Both the position numbers and the translations under genes were made by a program. A DNA stretch of 64,000 nt from Bradyrhizobium sp. SRS-191 (GTDB lineage Bacteria > Pseudomonadota > Alphaproteobacteria > Rhizobiales > Xanthobacteraceae), in NCBI RefSeq assembly GCF_024586915.1, contig NZ_JANBVS010000004.1, positions 368,222-432,221 of the forward strand. The letters are read 5' to 3'. The notes under the pieces were generated by a model. The model was not told the origin of the DNA and searched no databases. It saw only the letters and a list, made by a program, of their open reading frames with translations. This document shows, piece after piece, positions 18,134-27,720 of the stretch. Positions within the stretch are counted from its first letter, which is position 1; each line of letters opens with the position of its first letter.

Positions 18134-19261
18134 ATGAAGATTGCCGTCGCCAAGGAAATCGACCCGTTGGAGCCGCGGGTCGCCGCCTCTCCCGACACGG
18201 TGAAGAAGTTCAAGGCGCTGGGTGCCGAGATCGTTGTCGAGCCCGGTGCCGGCATCAAATCCGGCCTGCCGGATTCGGAGTTCACGGCGGCGGGCGCGAC
18301 CGTCAGCGCCGACGCGCTCAAGGACGCCGACATCATCATCAAGGTGAAGCGGCCGGAAGCCTCCGAACTCGCCAACTACCGGCGCGGCGCCTTGGTGTTC
18401 GCGATCATGGATCCCTATGGCAATGACGCCGCGCTGAAGGCGATGGCCGATGCCGGCATCGCGTCTTTCGCGATGGAGCTGATGCCGCGCATCACGCGCG
18501 CCCAGGTCATGGACGTGCTGTCGAGCCAGGCCAACCTCGCCGGCTACCGCGCCGTCATCGAGGGCGCCGAGGCGTTCGGCCGCGCCTTCCCGATGATGAT
18601 GACCGCGGCCGGCACCGTGCCGGCGACCAAGGTCTTCGTGATGGGCGTCGGCGTCGCCGGCCTGCAGGCGATCGCGACCGCGCGCCGTCTCGGCGCCATC
18701 GTCTCGGCGACCGACGTGCGCCCGGCGACCAAGGAGCAGGTCGAGAGTCTCGGCGCCAAGTTCCTCGCTGTCGAGGACGAGGAGTTCAAGAACGCCCAGA
18801 CCGCCGGCGGCTACGCCAAGGAGATGTCGAAGGAGTACCAGGCCAAGCAGGCCGCTCTGACGGCGGAACACATCAAGAAGCAGGACGTCATCATCACGAC
18901 GGCGCTGATCCCCGGCCGTCCGGCGCCGCGCCTCGTCACCATGGAGATGGTGAAGTCGATGCGTCCCGGCTCGGTGCTGGTCGACCTCGCGGTCGAGCGC
19001 GGCGGCAACGTCGAAGGCGTCAAGCTGGGCGAGACCGTCGAGATCGACGGCGTCAAGATCATCGGCTTCCCCAACCTCGCCGGCCGCGTCGCCGCCTCGG
19101 CGTCGGGACTGTACGCCCGCAACCTGTTCTCCTTCATCGAGACGATGATCGACAAGAAGGAAAAGACGCTGGCGGTGAACTGGGACGATGAGCTGGTCAA
19201 GGCCACGGCTTTGACAAAGGACGGCGCCATCGTTCACCCGAACTTTCAGCCGAAGGCATAG
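18134..19261 (+). CDS. pntAA: NAD(P) transhydrogenase subunit alpha part 1 (NAD-binding dI)
   Basis: This is domain I of the proton-translocating transhydrogenase, which binds NAD(H) on the cytoplasmic side and passes hydride to NADP. The 375-residue protein has the AlaDh/PNT N- and C-terminal domains: KEIDPLEPRVAASPDTVKK, QAMDVLSSQANLAGYRAV near the middle, the nucleotide fold GVGVAGLQAIATARRLGA, then SATDVRPATKEQVESLGA. Starting Met at 18134 follows a CGGAGG-like site. It is the first of three genes (pntAA-pntAB-pntB) with short gaps of 24 and 58 bp, which form one operon supplying NADPH. Confidence 0.97.
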   Translation: MKIAVAKEIDPLEPRVAASPDTVKKFKALGAEIVVEPGAGIKSGLPDSEFTAAGATVSADALKDADIIIKVKRPEASELANYRRGALVFAIMDPYGNDAALKAMADAGIASFAMELMPRITRAQVMDVLSSQANLAGYRAVIEGAEAFGRAFPMMMTAAGTVPATKVFVMGVGVAGLQAIATARRLGAIVSATDVRPATKEQVESLGAKFLAVEDEEFKNAQTAGGYAKEMSKEYQAKQAALTAEHIKKQDVIITTALIPGRPAPRLVTMEMVKSMRPGSVLVDLAVERGGNVEGVKLGETVEIDGVKIIGFPNLAGRVAASASGLYARNLFSFIETMIDKKEKTLAVNWDDELVKATALTKDGAIVHPNFQPKA

Positions 19262-19285
19262 TCGGAAGACATCAGGAGCAAAGCC

Positions 19286-19603
19286 ATGGAACATGTCGTC
19301 CAAGCCGTCGATCCCTTCGTCTTCCGGCTGTCGATCTTCGTCCTCGCCGTTTTCGTCGGCTACTTCGTCGTGTGGTCCGTGACCCCGGCGCTGCACACGC
19401 CGCTGATGTCGGTGACCAACGCGATCTCCTCGGTGATCGTGGTCGGCGCGCTGCTCGCGGTCGGCGTGTCGATGGTGTCGAGCGGCAGTGGCCTGGCGCG
19501 GGCCTTCGGCTTCATCGCGCTGATCTTCGCCTGCGTGAACATCTTCGGAGGCTTCCTCGTCACCCAGCGCATGCTGGCGATGTACAAGAAGAAGTCCAAG
19601 TAA
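19286..19603 (+). CDS. pntAB: NAD(P) transhydrogenase subunit alpha part 2 (membrane)
   Basis: The 105-residue integral membrane subunit carries three to four helices of the proton channel domain dII. It contains the conserved TPALHTPLMSVTNAISSVIVVGAL region and FGGFLVTQRMLAMY. The split of PntA into two polypeptides is typical of alphaproteobacteria. It sits between pntAA and pntB; AGGAGC lies ahead of the ATG. Confidence 0.97.
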   Translation: MEHVVQAVDPFVFRLSIFVLAVFVGYFVVWSVTPALHTPLMSVTNAISSVIVVGALLAVGVSMVSSGSGLARAFGFIALIFACVNIFGGFLVTQRMLAMYKKKSK

Positions 19604-19661
19604 CAACGCCGCATAACAACGCCGCGCGACGCGGGATGACAGGCACAACGGGGCATCTGCA

Positions 19662-21059
19662 ATGAACGCCAATCTGTCGGCACTCCTTTATCTCGTGGCG
19701 GGTGTGCTGTTCATCCTGTCGCTGCGCGGGCTGTCCAGCCCGGCCACCAGCCGGCAGGGCAATCTGTTCGGCATGATCGGCATGGGGATCGCGGTCCTGA
19801 CCACGCTCGCCAGCCACCCGCCGGCGGATGCGGTGGCCTGGATCCTGGTGATCCTCGGCGTCGCGATCGGTGGCGGCATCGGCGCAGTCATCGCCCGCCG
19901 GGTGCCGATGACGGCGATGCCCGAACTCGTCGCCGCCTTCCATTCGCTGGTCGGCATGGCCGCGGTGCTGGTCGCCGCCGGCGCATTCTTCGCGCCCGAA
20001 GCCTTCGATATCGGCACGCCCGGCAACATCCATCCGCAGAGCCTGATCGAAATGTCGCTCGGCGTCGCCATCGGCGCGCTGACCTTCACCGGCTCCGTCA
20101 TCGCCTTCCTCAAGCTGTCGGGACGGATGAGCGGCGCGCCGATCATGCTGCCCGCGCGCCATATCATCAACATCGCGCTGGCCCTGGCGCTGGTGTTCTT
20201 CGTCGTGCGGCTGGTGATGACCGGCGGCGGCTTCGACTTCTTCATGGTCACGATCCTGGCGCTGGCGCTCGGCGTGCTCATGATCATTCCGATCGGCGGC
20301 GCCGACATGCCGGTCGTGATCTCGATGCTGAATTCGTATTCGGGCTGGGCGGCGGCGGGCATCGGCTTCACCCTCGGCAACTCCGCGCTGATCATCACCG
20401 GAGCGCTGGTCGGCTCGTCCGGCGCGATCCTGTCCTACATCATGTGCCACGCGATGAACCGGTCCTTCATCTCGGTCATCCTCGGCGGCTTCGGCGGCGA
20501 GACCGCCTCGGCCGGCGCCGCGACCGGTGAGCAGAAGCCCGCCAAGCTCGGCTCGGCCGATGATGCGGCCTTCATCATGAAGAACGCCTCCAAGGTCATC
20601 ATCGTGCCCGGCTACGGCATGGCGGTCGCGCAGGCCCAGCACGCGCTGCGCGAGATGGCCGACACCTTGAAGAAGGAAGGCGTCGAGGTGAAGTACGCCA
20701 TTCACCCGGTCGCAGGCCGCATGCCCGGCCATATGAACGTGCTGCTCGCCGAAGCGAACGTGCCGTATGACGAGGTGTTCGAACTCGAGGACATCAACTC
20801 GGAATTCGCGCAAGCCGATGTTGCCTTCGTGATCGGCGCCAATGACGTCACCAACCCGGCGGCGGAAGAGGACAAGACCTCGCCGATCTACGGCATGCCC
20901 GTGCTGCAGGTGTGGAAGGCCGGCACCGTAATGTTCATCAAGCGCTCGCTCGCGTCGGGCTATGCCGGCATCGACAATCCGCTGTTCTACCGCGACAACA
21001 CGATGATGCTGCTCGGCGACGCCAAGAAGATGACCGAGAACATCGTCAAGGGCATGTAG
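19662..21059 (+). CDS. pntB: NAD(P) transhydrogenase subunit beta
   Basis: The 465-residue subunit has eight to nine membrane helices (about 1-270) completing the proton channel. The NADP-binding domain dIII (about 290-465) has the fingerprint GYGMAVAQAQHALREM, HPVAGRMPGHMNVLLAEA, GANDVTNPAA and VWKAGTVMFIKRSL. It couples proton entry to hydride transfer from NADH to NADP. It is the last gene of the pnt operon. All diagnostic residues appear intact. Confidence 0.98.
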   Translation: MNANLSALLYLVAGVLFILSLRGLSSPATSRQGNLFGMIGMGIAVLTTLASHPPADAVAWILVILGVAIGGGIGAVIARRVPMTAMPELVAAFHSLVGMAAVLVAAGAFFAPEAFDIGTPGNIHPQSLIEMSLGVAIGALTFTGSVIAFLKLSGRMSGAPIMLPARHIINIALALALVFFVVRLVMTGGGFDFFMVTILALALGVLMIIPIGGADMPVVISMLNSYSGWAAAGIGFTLGNSALIITGALVGSSGAILSYIMCHAMNRSFISVILGGFGGETASAGAATGEQKPAKLGSADDAAFIMKNASKVIIVPGYGMAVAQAQHALREMADTLKKEGVEVKYAIHPVAGRMPGHMNVLLAEANVPYDEVFELEDINSEFAQADVAFVIGANDVTNPAAEEDKTSPIYGMPVLQVWKAGTVMFIKRSLASGYAGIDNPLFYRDNTMMLLGDAKKMTENIVKGM

Positions 21060-21091
21060 CTTGAGATCATCAGGAGCCATGAAGATCGCGT

Positions 21092-21892
21092 ATGACGATC
21101 CTTAAATGGCTCCTGATCGTCCTGGCGGCCGTCTATGCCGCCGGTCTTGCTGTGCTGTTCGTGCGGCAGCGCGCCATGCTGTTTCCGATCCCGCCGGTCG
21201 GCCGCACCGCGCCGGCAGCCGCCGGTTTTCCGCAGGCTGAAGAGCATGTGTTGACGTCAGCCGACGGCGAAAAGGTCATCGCCTGGCACGTGACGGCGCA
21301 GCCCGGCCGCAAGGTGGTGCTGTATTTTCCAGGGAATGGCGACTTCCTTGCCGGCGTCGTCTCGCGCTTCAAGGCGCTCACCGCCGACGGCACGGGCCTC
21401 GTCGCGCTGTCCTATCGCGGCTATGCGGGGTCCACCGGCAGTCCCAGCGAGCAGGGCCTGCTTCAGGATGCCGCAGCCGCCTACGCATTCACCCGCGAGC
21501 GCTACAATGCCGAGCGTATCGTGGTGTGGGGCTTTTCACTCGGCAGCGGCGTAGCCACCGCGATCGCCGCGGAGCATCCGATCGCCAAGCTGATCCTGGA
21601 AGCGCCGTATACGTCGACGGTCGATGTCGCGTCCGAGATGCTGAAGGTGGTTCCGGTCAGTCTGCTGATGCGTGACAGTTTCCATTCCGATCGGCGCATC
21701 GCCAAGGTTCAGGTGCCGCTCCTGATTATGCATGGCGCAAAGGATCCGGCGATTTCGATCCAGTTCGGGGAACGATTGTTCGCGCTTGCGCATGACCCCA
21801 AGCGCTTCGTACGGTTTCCCGACGGCGGTCATAACGATCTGGATTTGTTTGGTGCGACAGCGACGGCAAAAGGCTTCATCGACGCTCCCTAG
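21092..21892 (+). CDS. Membrane-anchored alpha/beta hydrolase (Bem46/ABHD13-like)
   Basis: The 266-residue protein starts with a hydrophobic anchor (about 4-25) and then a serine hydrolase domain. The oxyanion strand VLYFPGNGD, the elbow GFSLGSG (Ser about 147), an Asp in HGAKDPA and the His in DGGHNDL give a complete triad. It resembles the Bem46/ABHD13-type peptidase-like hydrolases, with unknown substrate. The best AGGAG (21072-21076) is 15 bp upstream and properly spaced for an 8-codon mini-ORF (21079-21105) that overlaps this start. It begins 32 bp after pntB and may be read from the pnt transcript. Confidence 0.85.
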   Translation: MTILKWLLIVLAAVYAAGLAVLFVRQRAMLFPIPPVGRTAPAAAGFPQAEEHVLTSADGEKVIAWHVTAQPGRKVVLYFPGNGDFLAGVVSRFKALTADGTGLVALSYRGYAGSTGSPSEQGLLQDAAAAYAFTRERYNAERIVVWGFSLGSGVATAIAAEHPIAKLILEAPYTSTVDVASEMLKVVPVSLLMRDSFHSDRRIAKVQVPLLIMHGAKDPAISIQFGERLFALAHDPKRFVRFPDGGHNDLDLFGATATAKGFIDAP

Positions 21893-21902
21893 CTTTCTCC
21901 GC

Positions 21903-23327
21903 GTGAGCCGGCCTGCGCCGCTCGCCGCTATGCTGCTCTGTACAACTCTGCCGATCCAAGCCCACGCCGCGGAGCTGAACGGCGCGGCGATGACCTGGCC
22001 CTTCGCGCTGCCATTCGCCGGGCTGCTGCTCTCGATCGCGCTCGGTCCGCTGCTGTTTGCCGCCTTCTGGCATCACCATTACGGGAAAGTCGCCGCGGCC
22101 TGGGCATTGGTGACGCTGGCAGCCCTGACGTGGCAGTTCGGACCGGGGAGCGCGCTGGTCGCATTCGTCCACGCGCTGCTCGCCGAATATCTCAGCTTCA
22201 TCGTGCTGCTGTTCGCGCTCTACACGGTCGCCGGCGGCATTTTGGTGACAGGCACGATCAGAGGGACGCCCGCCACCAACACGGCCATCCTGGCGCTCGG
22301 CACGATCATCGCAAGCGTCGTCGGCACCACGGGCGCGGCGATGATCCTGGTGCGGCCCCTGATCCGCGCCAATCTCGACCGGCCGCACAATGTGCATGTG
22401 CTGGTGTTCTTCATCATCCTCGCCGCCAATGTCGGGGGGGCCCTGAGCCCGCTCGGCGATCCGCCGCTGTTCGTGGGATTCCTGCGTGGCGTCGACTTCT
22501 TCTGGACCACGCGCAATATCTGGCTACAGACCGCGATCGTCGCCGGATTGCTGCTCGTGATCTTCGCTGCCATCGACTGGTGGCGCTTCCGTCAGGAAAA
22601 GTCGGCGCTGCAGGCGTCCGGCACGACAGAGCCGGTGCGCGTTCGCGGCCTCATCAATGTCGTGCTGATCGCGGCGATCGTCACCAACACGCTGATTTCC
22701 GCAAACTGGAAGCCGGGCATTTCCTTCGATGTCGTGGGCACGCATGTCGAGCTGCAGAACCTGGTTCGTGATGGCGTTCTCCTGGTGATCGCCGGACTTT
22801 CACTGTGGCTGACGCCGGACGAGCACCGCGAGGCCAATGGCTTCAATTGGGAGCCGATCCGCGAGGTCGCCAAGCTGTTCGCGGCGATCTTCACCGCGAT
22901 CGTCCCGGTCATCGCCATGCTGAACGCCGGCCACGAGGGCTCGTTCGGCTGGCTGCTGAATGCGGTGACGACGCCGTCCGGCGCGCCGCGCGAGGTCGCC
23001 TATTTCTGGTTCACCGGGCTGATGTCGGCCTTCCTCGACAATGCGCCGACTTACCTGCTGTTCTTCGAGCTCGCCGGCGGCGACCCGAAGGTGCTGATGA
23101 GCCAGCTCTCGGGAACGCTGGCCGCGATCTCCATGGGCGCCGTCTACATGGGCGCGTTGACCTATATCGGCAATGCGCCGAACTTCATGGTGGCGGCGAT
23201 CGCCAACGAGCGCGGCATCCGGATGCCGAGCTTCTTCGGTTACATGCTGCGGGCCGCCGCCGTCCTGATCCCGCTGTTCCTGCTGCTGACGGTGCTGCCG
23301 ATCCATCCGCTGCTCAGCCAGAACTGA
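21903..23327 (+). CDS. Sodium:proton antiporter, CitMHS/NhaD-like
   Basis: The polytopic membrane protein of about 474 residues has roughly twelve helices. Conserved patches include NTAILALGTIIASVVGTTGAAMILVRP (only the end cited: GTTGAAMILVRP), NVGGALSPLGDPPLF, SAFLDNAPTYLLFFELAGG and AVYMGALTYIGNAPN, all typical of the CitMHS-like antiporter family (PF16980). The start is uncertain. GTG at 21903 gives a short N-terminus with a cleavable-looking signal (PIQAHAAEL), and ATG at 21930 is an alternative; neither has a clear ribosome binding site, which suggests coupling to the hydrolase gene ending 10 bp upstream. A run of seven G lies inside the gene at 22434-22440. Confidence 0.85.
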   Translation: MSRPAPLAAMLLCTTLPIQAHAAELNGAAMTWPFALPFAGLLLSIALGPLLFAAFWHHHYGKVAAAWALVTLAALTWQFGPGSALVAFVHALLAEYLSFIVLLFALYTVAGGILVTGTIRGTPATNTAILALGTIIASVVGTTGAAMILVRPLIRANLDRPHNVHVLVFFIILAANVGGALSPLGDPPLFVGFLRGVDFFWTTRNIWLQTAIVAGLLLVIFAAIDWWRFRQEKSALQASGTTEPVRVRGLINVVLIAAIVTNTLISANWKPGISFDVVGTHVELQNLVRDGVLLVIAGLSLWLTPDEHREANGFNWEPIREVAKLFAAIFTAIVPVIAMLNAGHEGSFGWLLNAVTTPSGAPREVAYFWFTGLMSAFLDNAPTYLLFFELAGGDPKVLMSQLSGTLAAISMGAVYMGALTYIGNAPNFMVAAIANERGIRMPSFFGYMLRAAAVLIPLFLLLTVLPIHPLLSQN

Positions 23328-23382
23328 TGACCATCGGCGCGCCATCGCGCATAGTCCGCGACAGGATCGAGGAGCGCGAATC

Positions 23383-24480
23383 ATGAGCGTGCAGGGCGCG
23401 ACGCCGGCATCATCGGTGATCTTTCCCGGACTGGCGGTGGCGCTGGTCGTGGCCGTCACGCTGACACACTATGATTTCACGCCCTCCGCAGCCGGCCTCG
23501 TGTTCGCCGCGGTGCTTCTGATCATCCTGTTCGGAACGGTGTTCGCAGCCGTGCATCACGCCGAGGTCATTGCCCATGAGATCGGCGAGCCGTTCGGAAC
23601 GCTGCTCCTGACATTGGCCGTCACGATCATCGAGGTGGCCTTGATCGCCACCATCATGCTCGGCGACAAGTCCGCGCCTGCGCTGGCGCGCGACACCGTC
23701 TTTGCCGTCGTGATGATCGTCTGCAACGGGCTGGTCGGCATCTGCGTCTTCATCGGCGGCTTGCGCTATCGCGAGCAGGATGTCCTCGTCTCCGGCGCCA
23801 ATCTGTATCTCAGCGTGCTGTTCACGATGGCGACGATCACGCTGGTACTGCCGAACTATACGCTCACCGCGCCAGGCCCGGTGTATTCGGCGGCGCAGCT
23901 GGCCTTTGTCAGCGTCGTGACCATCCTGCTCTATGCGGTGTTTCTGTACACGCAGACCACGCGCCACCGGGATTATTTCGTCGGCAGCTCGACCGGCTTC
24001 ACCGATGACGACAGCCGGCTTCCACGGAGCAAGCTCATGCTGAGCGTCGGGCTGCTGCTGCTGGCGCTGCTCGCGGTCGTGCTGCTCGCCAAGAAGTTCT
24101 CGCTGGTGGTCGATGCCGGCGTTGCCGCCACCGGTTCGCCGCCCGCCGTCGCCGGCGTGCTCGTGGCGCTGCTGATCCTGCTGCCGGAGAGCGTCGCCGC
24201 CATCTCGGCCGCCCGCGCCAATGATCTGCAGAAGAGCATCAACCTGGCGCTCGGCTCCTCCCTCGCCACCATCGGCCTGACCATCCCGGCCGTGGCGGTC
24301 GCCGCCTATGCGCTCGACAAGCAGCTCGTGCTCGGCCTGGACGCCCAGGGCATGGTGCTGCTGGTCCTGACCTTCGTCCTGAGCATGCTGACCTTCGGCA
24401 CCGGCAGGACGAACATTCTGTTCGGGCTGGTGCACATGGTCGTGTTCGCGATATTCCTCTTCCTGCTCTTCGTGCCCTGA
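23383..24480 (+). CDS. Calcium/sodium:proton antiporter, ChaA family
   Basis: The 365-residue protein has about eleven helices and two CaCA-type repeats. The first alpha repeat is GEPFGTLLLTLAVTIIEVAL (about 66-85), and the second is LLILLPESVAAISAARAN with ALGSSLATIGLTIPAVA. The conserved Glu in each repeat is the ion ligand. The family exports Ca2+ or Na+/K+ in exchange for protons. GAGGAG at 23368-23373 fixes the ATG. It follows the NhaD-like gene by 55 bp and precedes a cupin gene by 16 bp, so a small cation-homeostasis operon is likely. Confidence 0.9.
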   Translation: MSVQGATPASSVIFPGLAVALVVAVTLTHYDFTPSAAGLVFAAVLLIILFGTVFAAVHHAEVIAHEIGEPFGTLLLTLAVTIIEVALIATIMLGDKSAPALARDTVFAVVMIVCNGLVGICVFIGGLRYREQDVLVSGANLYLSVLFTMATITLVLPNYTLTAPGPVYSAAQLAFVSVVTILLYAVFLYTQTTRHRDYFVGSSTGFTDDDSRLPRSKLMLSVGLLLLALLAVVLLAKKFSLVVDAGVAATGSPPAVAGVLVALLILLPESVAAISAARANDLQKSINLALGSSLATIGLTIPAVAVAAYALDKQLVLGLDAQGMVLLVLTFVLSMLTFGTGRTNILFGLVHMVVFAIFLFLLFVP

Positions 24481-24496
24481 TCGTCAGAGAGATCCC

Positions 24497-24781
24497 ATGC
24501 TCACCGCCCAGTCCGATGTCCAGGTCGATACGCCCGAGGTCCGCGTCACCGAATGGCGGCTGGCGCCGGGCAGCGCGACGGGACGCCACGTCCATGGGAT
24601 GGATTACGTGATCGTTCCCGTCACCGCGGGGGAGATGACGATCGTGGCGCCGTCGGGGGAGCGCTCGAAAGCGCAGCTCGCGGTCGGGAAATCTTATTTC
24701 CGCAAAGCCGGCGTCGAACACGATGTGCTGAACGAGACCGGTTCCGAGATCGTTTTCCTCGAGGTTGAGCTCAAGCCCTAA
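24497..24781 (+). CDS. Small single-domain cupin protein
   Basis: The 94-residue protein is one beta-barrel cupin. Motif 1 is GSATGRHVHGMDYVIVPVTAGEM with two His as potential metal ligands; motif 2 is AGVEHDVLNETGSEIVFLEVE with a third His. Substrate and metal cannot be predicted. GAGAG precedes the ATG. It lies 16 bp downstream of the ChaA-like gene and is probably co-transcribed with it. Confidence 0.82.
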   Translation: MLTAQSDVQVDTPEVRVTEWRLAPGSATGRHVHGMDYVIVPVTAGEMTIVAPSGERSKAQLAVGKSYFRKAGVEHDVLNETGSEIVFLEVELKP

Positions 24782-25019
24782 CCATTTGTTTACCGGCATG
24801 CCGCTGATTGTGGTATCTTGAGCCGGTGATCCGGAGAGCTGCGGTCGCGTCCGAACGGTCTCGGATTGCAGCTCGGCTCCGGTCTCAAAGGCTTTCAGGA
24901 AAACGACTTTTCGCGGTTCGTCCGTGCTCGCTTGGCGTGGATACGGGCTGCGGAGAGTGGGGAATGGTCCCTTAATTGTGCCTCAAAGTTCCCGCAAATA
25001 CCGCGCGGGAGTGGTCAGC

Positions 25020-25934
25020 ATGCTGAAATATCTCACGAAGTTTGCTCTGGAGATCATCCCGTCGGTGCTCGCCACCATCATCGGGGCTTACATCGTCAAC
25101 CACTACATCAATACCAAGCCCGATGCGCCGCCTTCGACCGTGGCCTCCGTGGCGTCGGCTGCCTATGCCAAGCTGACCGGCTCCAGGGCAGATGCGCACA
25201 AGGGCGATGTGCCCAAATCGGCTGACAAGTCCGCAGACAAGTCTGCTGATGGCGCAAAGCCCGATGCCAAGCCGGCCGAGACCTCCGCCGCGCTGTCCAC
25301 GGCTCCCGTGCCTGGGATCAAGGCCAAGGGCGTGTCCGAGAAGTCGCTGACCGACAAGGCCGCCGAGAAGTCGGTCGAGGTGAAGCCGACGGAGACGGCG
25401 AGCCTCCCGACCGAGACGCCGGCGCCACGCCATACGACGTCGCCTCGCGAAAAGCTGATTGCGCGGGGCACGCCCGCCGAGACGCCGGCCGCTCAGCCGG
25501 AGGAGCGCCGGGATGCGGCTGATCTTGCGCGCGCTGCGATCGAGCGGCTGCGGGCGAGCGAGGGCGCTGGAAAGGGATCGACTGAGAAGGCAGCTGCAGA
25601 GAAGCCCGCCAACGATGCTGGCCGTGACACCTCGCGTGTCGTCACCGCCGCACCGCAGGTGTCGCCGGTTCGCCCGCTGCCGCCGCCTGTGACGGTCTCG
25701 GCCCCGCCGGCGGAGCAGGGCTTTGTGATGCCGTCGGCGCCGAACCCGGCCTATACGGGATCGGTGCAGGCCGATGGTCGGCCCACGCCGCCTGCTGAGA
25801 TTCCGGCGCAGCAGTTGCGTCCGCTCGATCTGCGTGTTGAGAAGGATCCGTCGATCAAGGACCAGATGTCGACCGTGGCGCAGGACATGATGTCCGCGGC
25901 CAAGTCGGTGTTCCATTCGGTGCTGCCGAAGTAA
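25020..25934 (+). CDS. Hypothetical membrane-anchored Ala/Pro/Lys-rich protein
   Basis: I do not recognise a family. The 304-residue protein has one N-terminal transmembrane segment (about 8-27, LEIIPSVLATIIGAYIVNHY). The rest is long and probably disordered, rich in A, P, K, S, T and E, and includes near-repeats such as KSADKSADKSADGAK at about 60-75. A short helical C-terminus (QMSTVAQDMMSAAKSVFHSVLPK) ends it. GGGAG at 25007-25011 supports the ATG at 25020. A membrane anchor with a long flexible linker and a terminal helix suggests an envelope-spanning tether, but that is inference. The 238 bp ahead of it show no recognised element. Confidence 0.7.
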   Translation: MLKYLTKFALEIIPSVLATIIGAYIVNHYINTKPDAPPSTVASVASAAYAKLTGSRADAHKGDVPKSADKSADKSADGAKPDAKPAETSAALSTAPVPGIKAKGVSEKSLTDKAAEKSVEVKPTETASLPTETPAPRHTTSPREKLIARGTPAETPAAQPEERRDAADLARAAIERLRASEGAGKGSTEKAAAEKPANDAGRDTSRVVTAAPQVSPVRPLPPPVTVSAPPAEQGFVMPSAPNPAYTGSVQADGRPTPPAEIPAQQLRPLDLRVEKDPSIKDQMSTVAQDMMSAAKSVFHSVLPK

Positions 25935-26088
25935 TCGGCGACATCCAGCCGTGAACTGATCCGCGACGCGGTAGACCATCCGGTCTGCCGCTTTTCTTTG
26001 GCCGGCAGCTCCGCATCGAGCCCGGCGCGACAGCGCCTGCCGAACGGCTCATGTCGGCCGTGTCGCCGATCAGCAGGCGGCCAAAAAC

Positions 26089-26116
26089 AAAAGCGCGAGC
26101 CCAGGGCCCGCGCTTT
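26089..26116 (-). terminator. Terminator of rpsU
   Basis: AAAGCGCG and CGCGCTTT form the outer stem around a GC-rich loop; on the minus strand the hairpin ends in a T-rich run. It lies 26 bp past the rpsU stop. Confidence 0.75.
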
Positions 26117-26141
26117 CAATTCAGCAGATGATTTTGATGGA

Positions 26142-26444
26142 TCAGCGCGGCGCGCCAGGGCGCGGGCCTGCACCCGGACCACGGCCTGCGCCGCGGTCGC
26201 CACCAGCGCCGGCACCGAACACCGGCTTCGGCTTCATCGGCAGCAGGCCTTCGCGCTGCAGCTTCTTGCGGGCCAGCTTGCGCGCGCGGCGCACGGCTTC
26301 GGCCTTCTCGCGGGCTTTCTTCTCAGAGGGCTTCTCGTAATGGCCGCGGAGCTTCATCTCGCGGAAAATGCCCTCGCGCTGCATCTTCTTCTTGAGCGCC
26401 TTGAGGGCTTGATCGACATTGTTATCGCGAACGAGAACCTGCAC
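26142..26444 (-). CDS. rpsU: 30S ribosomal protein S21 with Gly/Arg-rich extension
   Basis: The S21 core is clear in residues 1-70: [40 protein letters not shown], and a basic helix with [20 protein letters not shown]21 binds near the 3' end of 16S rRNA in the small-subunit platform and helps initiation. The C-terminus beyond residue 70 is a Gly/Pro/Arg-rich tail of about 30 residues ([20 protein letters not shown]), a feature seen in Bradyrhizobium-type S21. The gene is monocistronic with its own terminator. Confidence 0.96.
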   Translation of the reverse strand: MQVLVRDNNVDQALKALKKKMQREGIFREMKLRGHYEKPSEKKAREKAEAVRRARKLARKKLQREGLLPMKPKPVFGAGAGGDRGAGRGPGAGPRPGAPR

Positions 26445-26610
26445 GCGGCATCCTCTTTCTCAGTCTATCGGTTTGAAATCTGGTGAAGCCAGGGCTGGCA
26501 AATGGCCGCGCCCTTAACCTTGAGCGCGCCCATGTATCAGAGGAGTCCCCTGCTGTCCACCCGCTGGCGGGCTCATGAGGACAAGTTTAACGCGCAGGAG
26601 GCGGTTTATT

Positions 26611-27720
26611 TCAGCCCTGCCGAGGGGGAAGGGGGGAGACCTGAGTGACGTGCCCCATCTTGCGGCCGGGGCGGGCGGCCCCTTTGCCGTACAGGTGGAC
26701 GGTGGCGCCGGGAACCGTCAGCCATTGCTCATAGGTGTCGATCTCGTCGCCGATCAGGTTGGTCATCGTCACGTGACCGTGCCGCAGCGGCTTGCCCAGC
26801 GGCCAGCCGGCAATCGCCCGGATGTGCTGCTCGAACTGGGAGATGGAGGCGCCATCGAGCGTCCAATGGCCGGAATTATGCACCCGGGGCGCGATTTCGT
26901 TGACCAGCACGCCCGGATTAGGGCCGCCGGTGACGACGAACATCTCGACGGCGAGCACGCCGACATAATCCAGCGCCGTGGCGATCCGGCTGGCGATGTC
27001 GCGGGCTTCATCAGCGAGCGCATCGGGAATGCCGGCCGGGGCGCGTGAAATCTTCAGGATGTGGTCGCGGTGCTCGTTCTCGGTCACGTCGAAGCACTCG
27101 ACCTGGCCATCGGCGGCGCGCGCTGCGACGACCGAGATCTCGCGCTCGAACGGCACGAAAGCTTCCAGAATCGCCGATTTGGTGCCGAGCTCGGCCCAGA
27201 TCCGCTCGAGGTCGTCGCCCTGGCGAATCTTGACCTGGCCCTTGCCGTCATAGCCGAACCGCCGCGTCTTCAGCACGGCCGGCAGGCCCAGCCGGAACGC
27301 CGCCTCGCGCAGCGTCGCGAGCGAGGAGACGTCGGCATAGTTCGCGGTGCGGATGCCGAGCGAGGTGACGAAATCCTTCTCGATCAGCCGGTCCTGGGTC
27401 GTCTCCAGCGCGGAGCGGCTCGGCAGCACCGGGCGGCGCGCCGCGAGCACCATGGCGGCCGCGGACGGGACATTCTCGAACTCGTAGGTGACGACATCGA
27501 CGTCGTTGGCGAACAGCTCCAGCGCCTCCACGTCGGCATATTCGGCGCAGGTGGCGTTCAGGACCACGTCGAAGGCCGGCGAGTCCGGGTCCGGCGAGAA
27601 CACCTGGCAGCGCAGGCCGAGCCGCGCCGCAGCCAGCGCCAACATGCGTCCGAGCTGGCCGCCGCCGAGAATGCCGATGGTGTCGCCGGGCTTCAGCTTC
27701 ACCTGCTTGGAGCCGGTCAC
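26611..27720 (-). CDS. purK: 5-(carboxyamino)imidazole ribonucleotide synthase
   Basis: This enzyme makes N5-CAIR from AIR, bicarbonate and ATP in de novo purine synthesis. The 369-residue ATP-grasp protein shows [63 protein letters not shown] and [26 protein letters not shown] (its ENEIAPR-type signature). The length is usual. Its start overlaps the purE stop by 4 bp, so purE-purK is a coupled operon reading on the minus strand. Confidence 0.98.
   Translation of the reverse strand: MTGSKQVKLKPGDTIGILGGGQLGRMLALAAARLGLRCQVFSPDPDSPAFDVVLNATCAEYADVEALELFANDVDVVTYEFENVPSAAAMVLAARRPVLPSRSALETTQDRLIEKDFVTSLGIRTANYADVSSLATLREAAFRLGLPAVLKTRRFGYDGKGQVKIRQGDDLERIWAELGTKSAILEAFVPFEREISVVAARAADGQVECFDVTENEHRDHILKISRAPAGIPDALADEARDIASRIATALDYVGVLAVEMFVVTGGPNPGVLVNEIAPRVHNSGHWTLDGASISQFEQHIRAIAGWPLGKPLRHGHVTMTNLIGDEIDTYEQWLTVPGATVHLYGKGAARPGRKMGHVTQVSPLPPRQG

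Noticed and set aside
19560..21080. 506-codon open frame antisense to pntB
   Set aside because: It is composed almost entirely of H, R, D, G and Q, has no ribosome binding site or motif, and is the complement of an unambiguous pntB. High GC content makes such shadows common.
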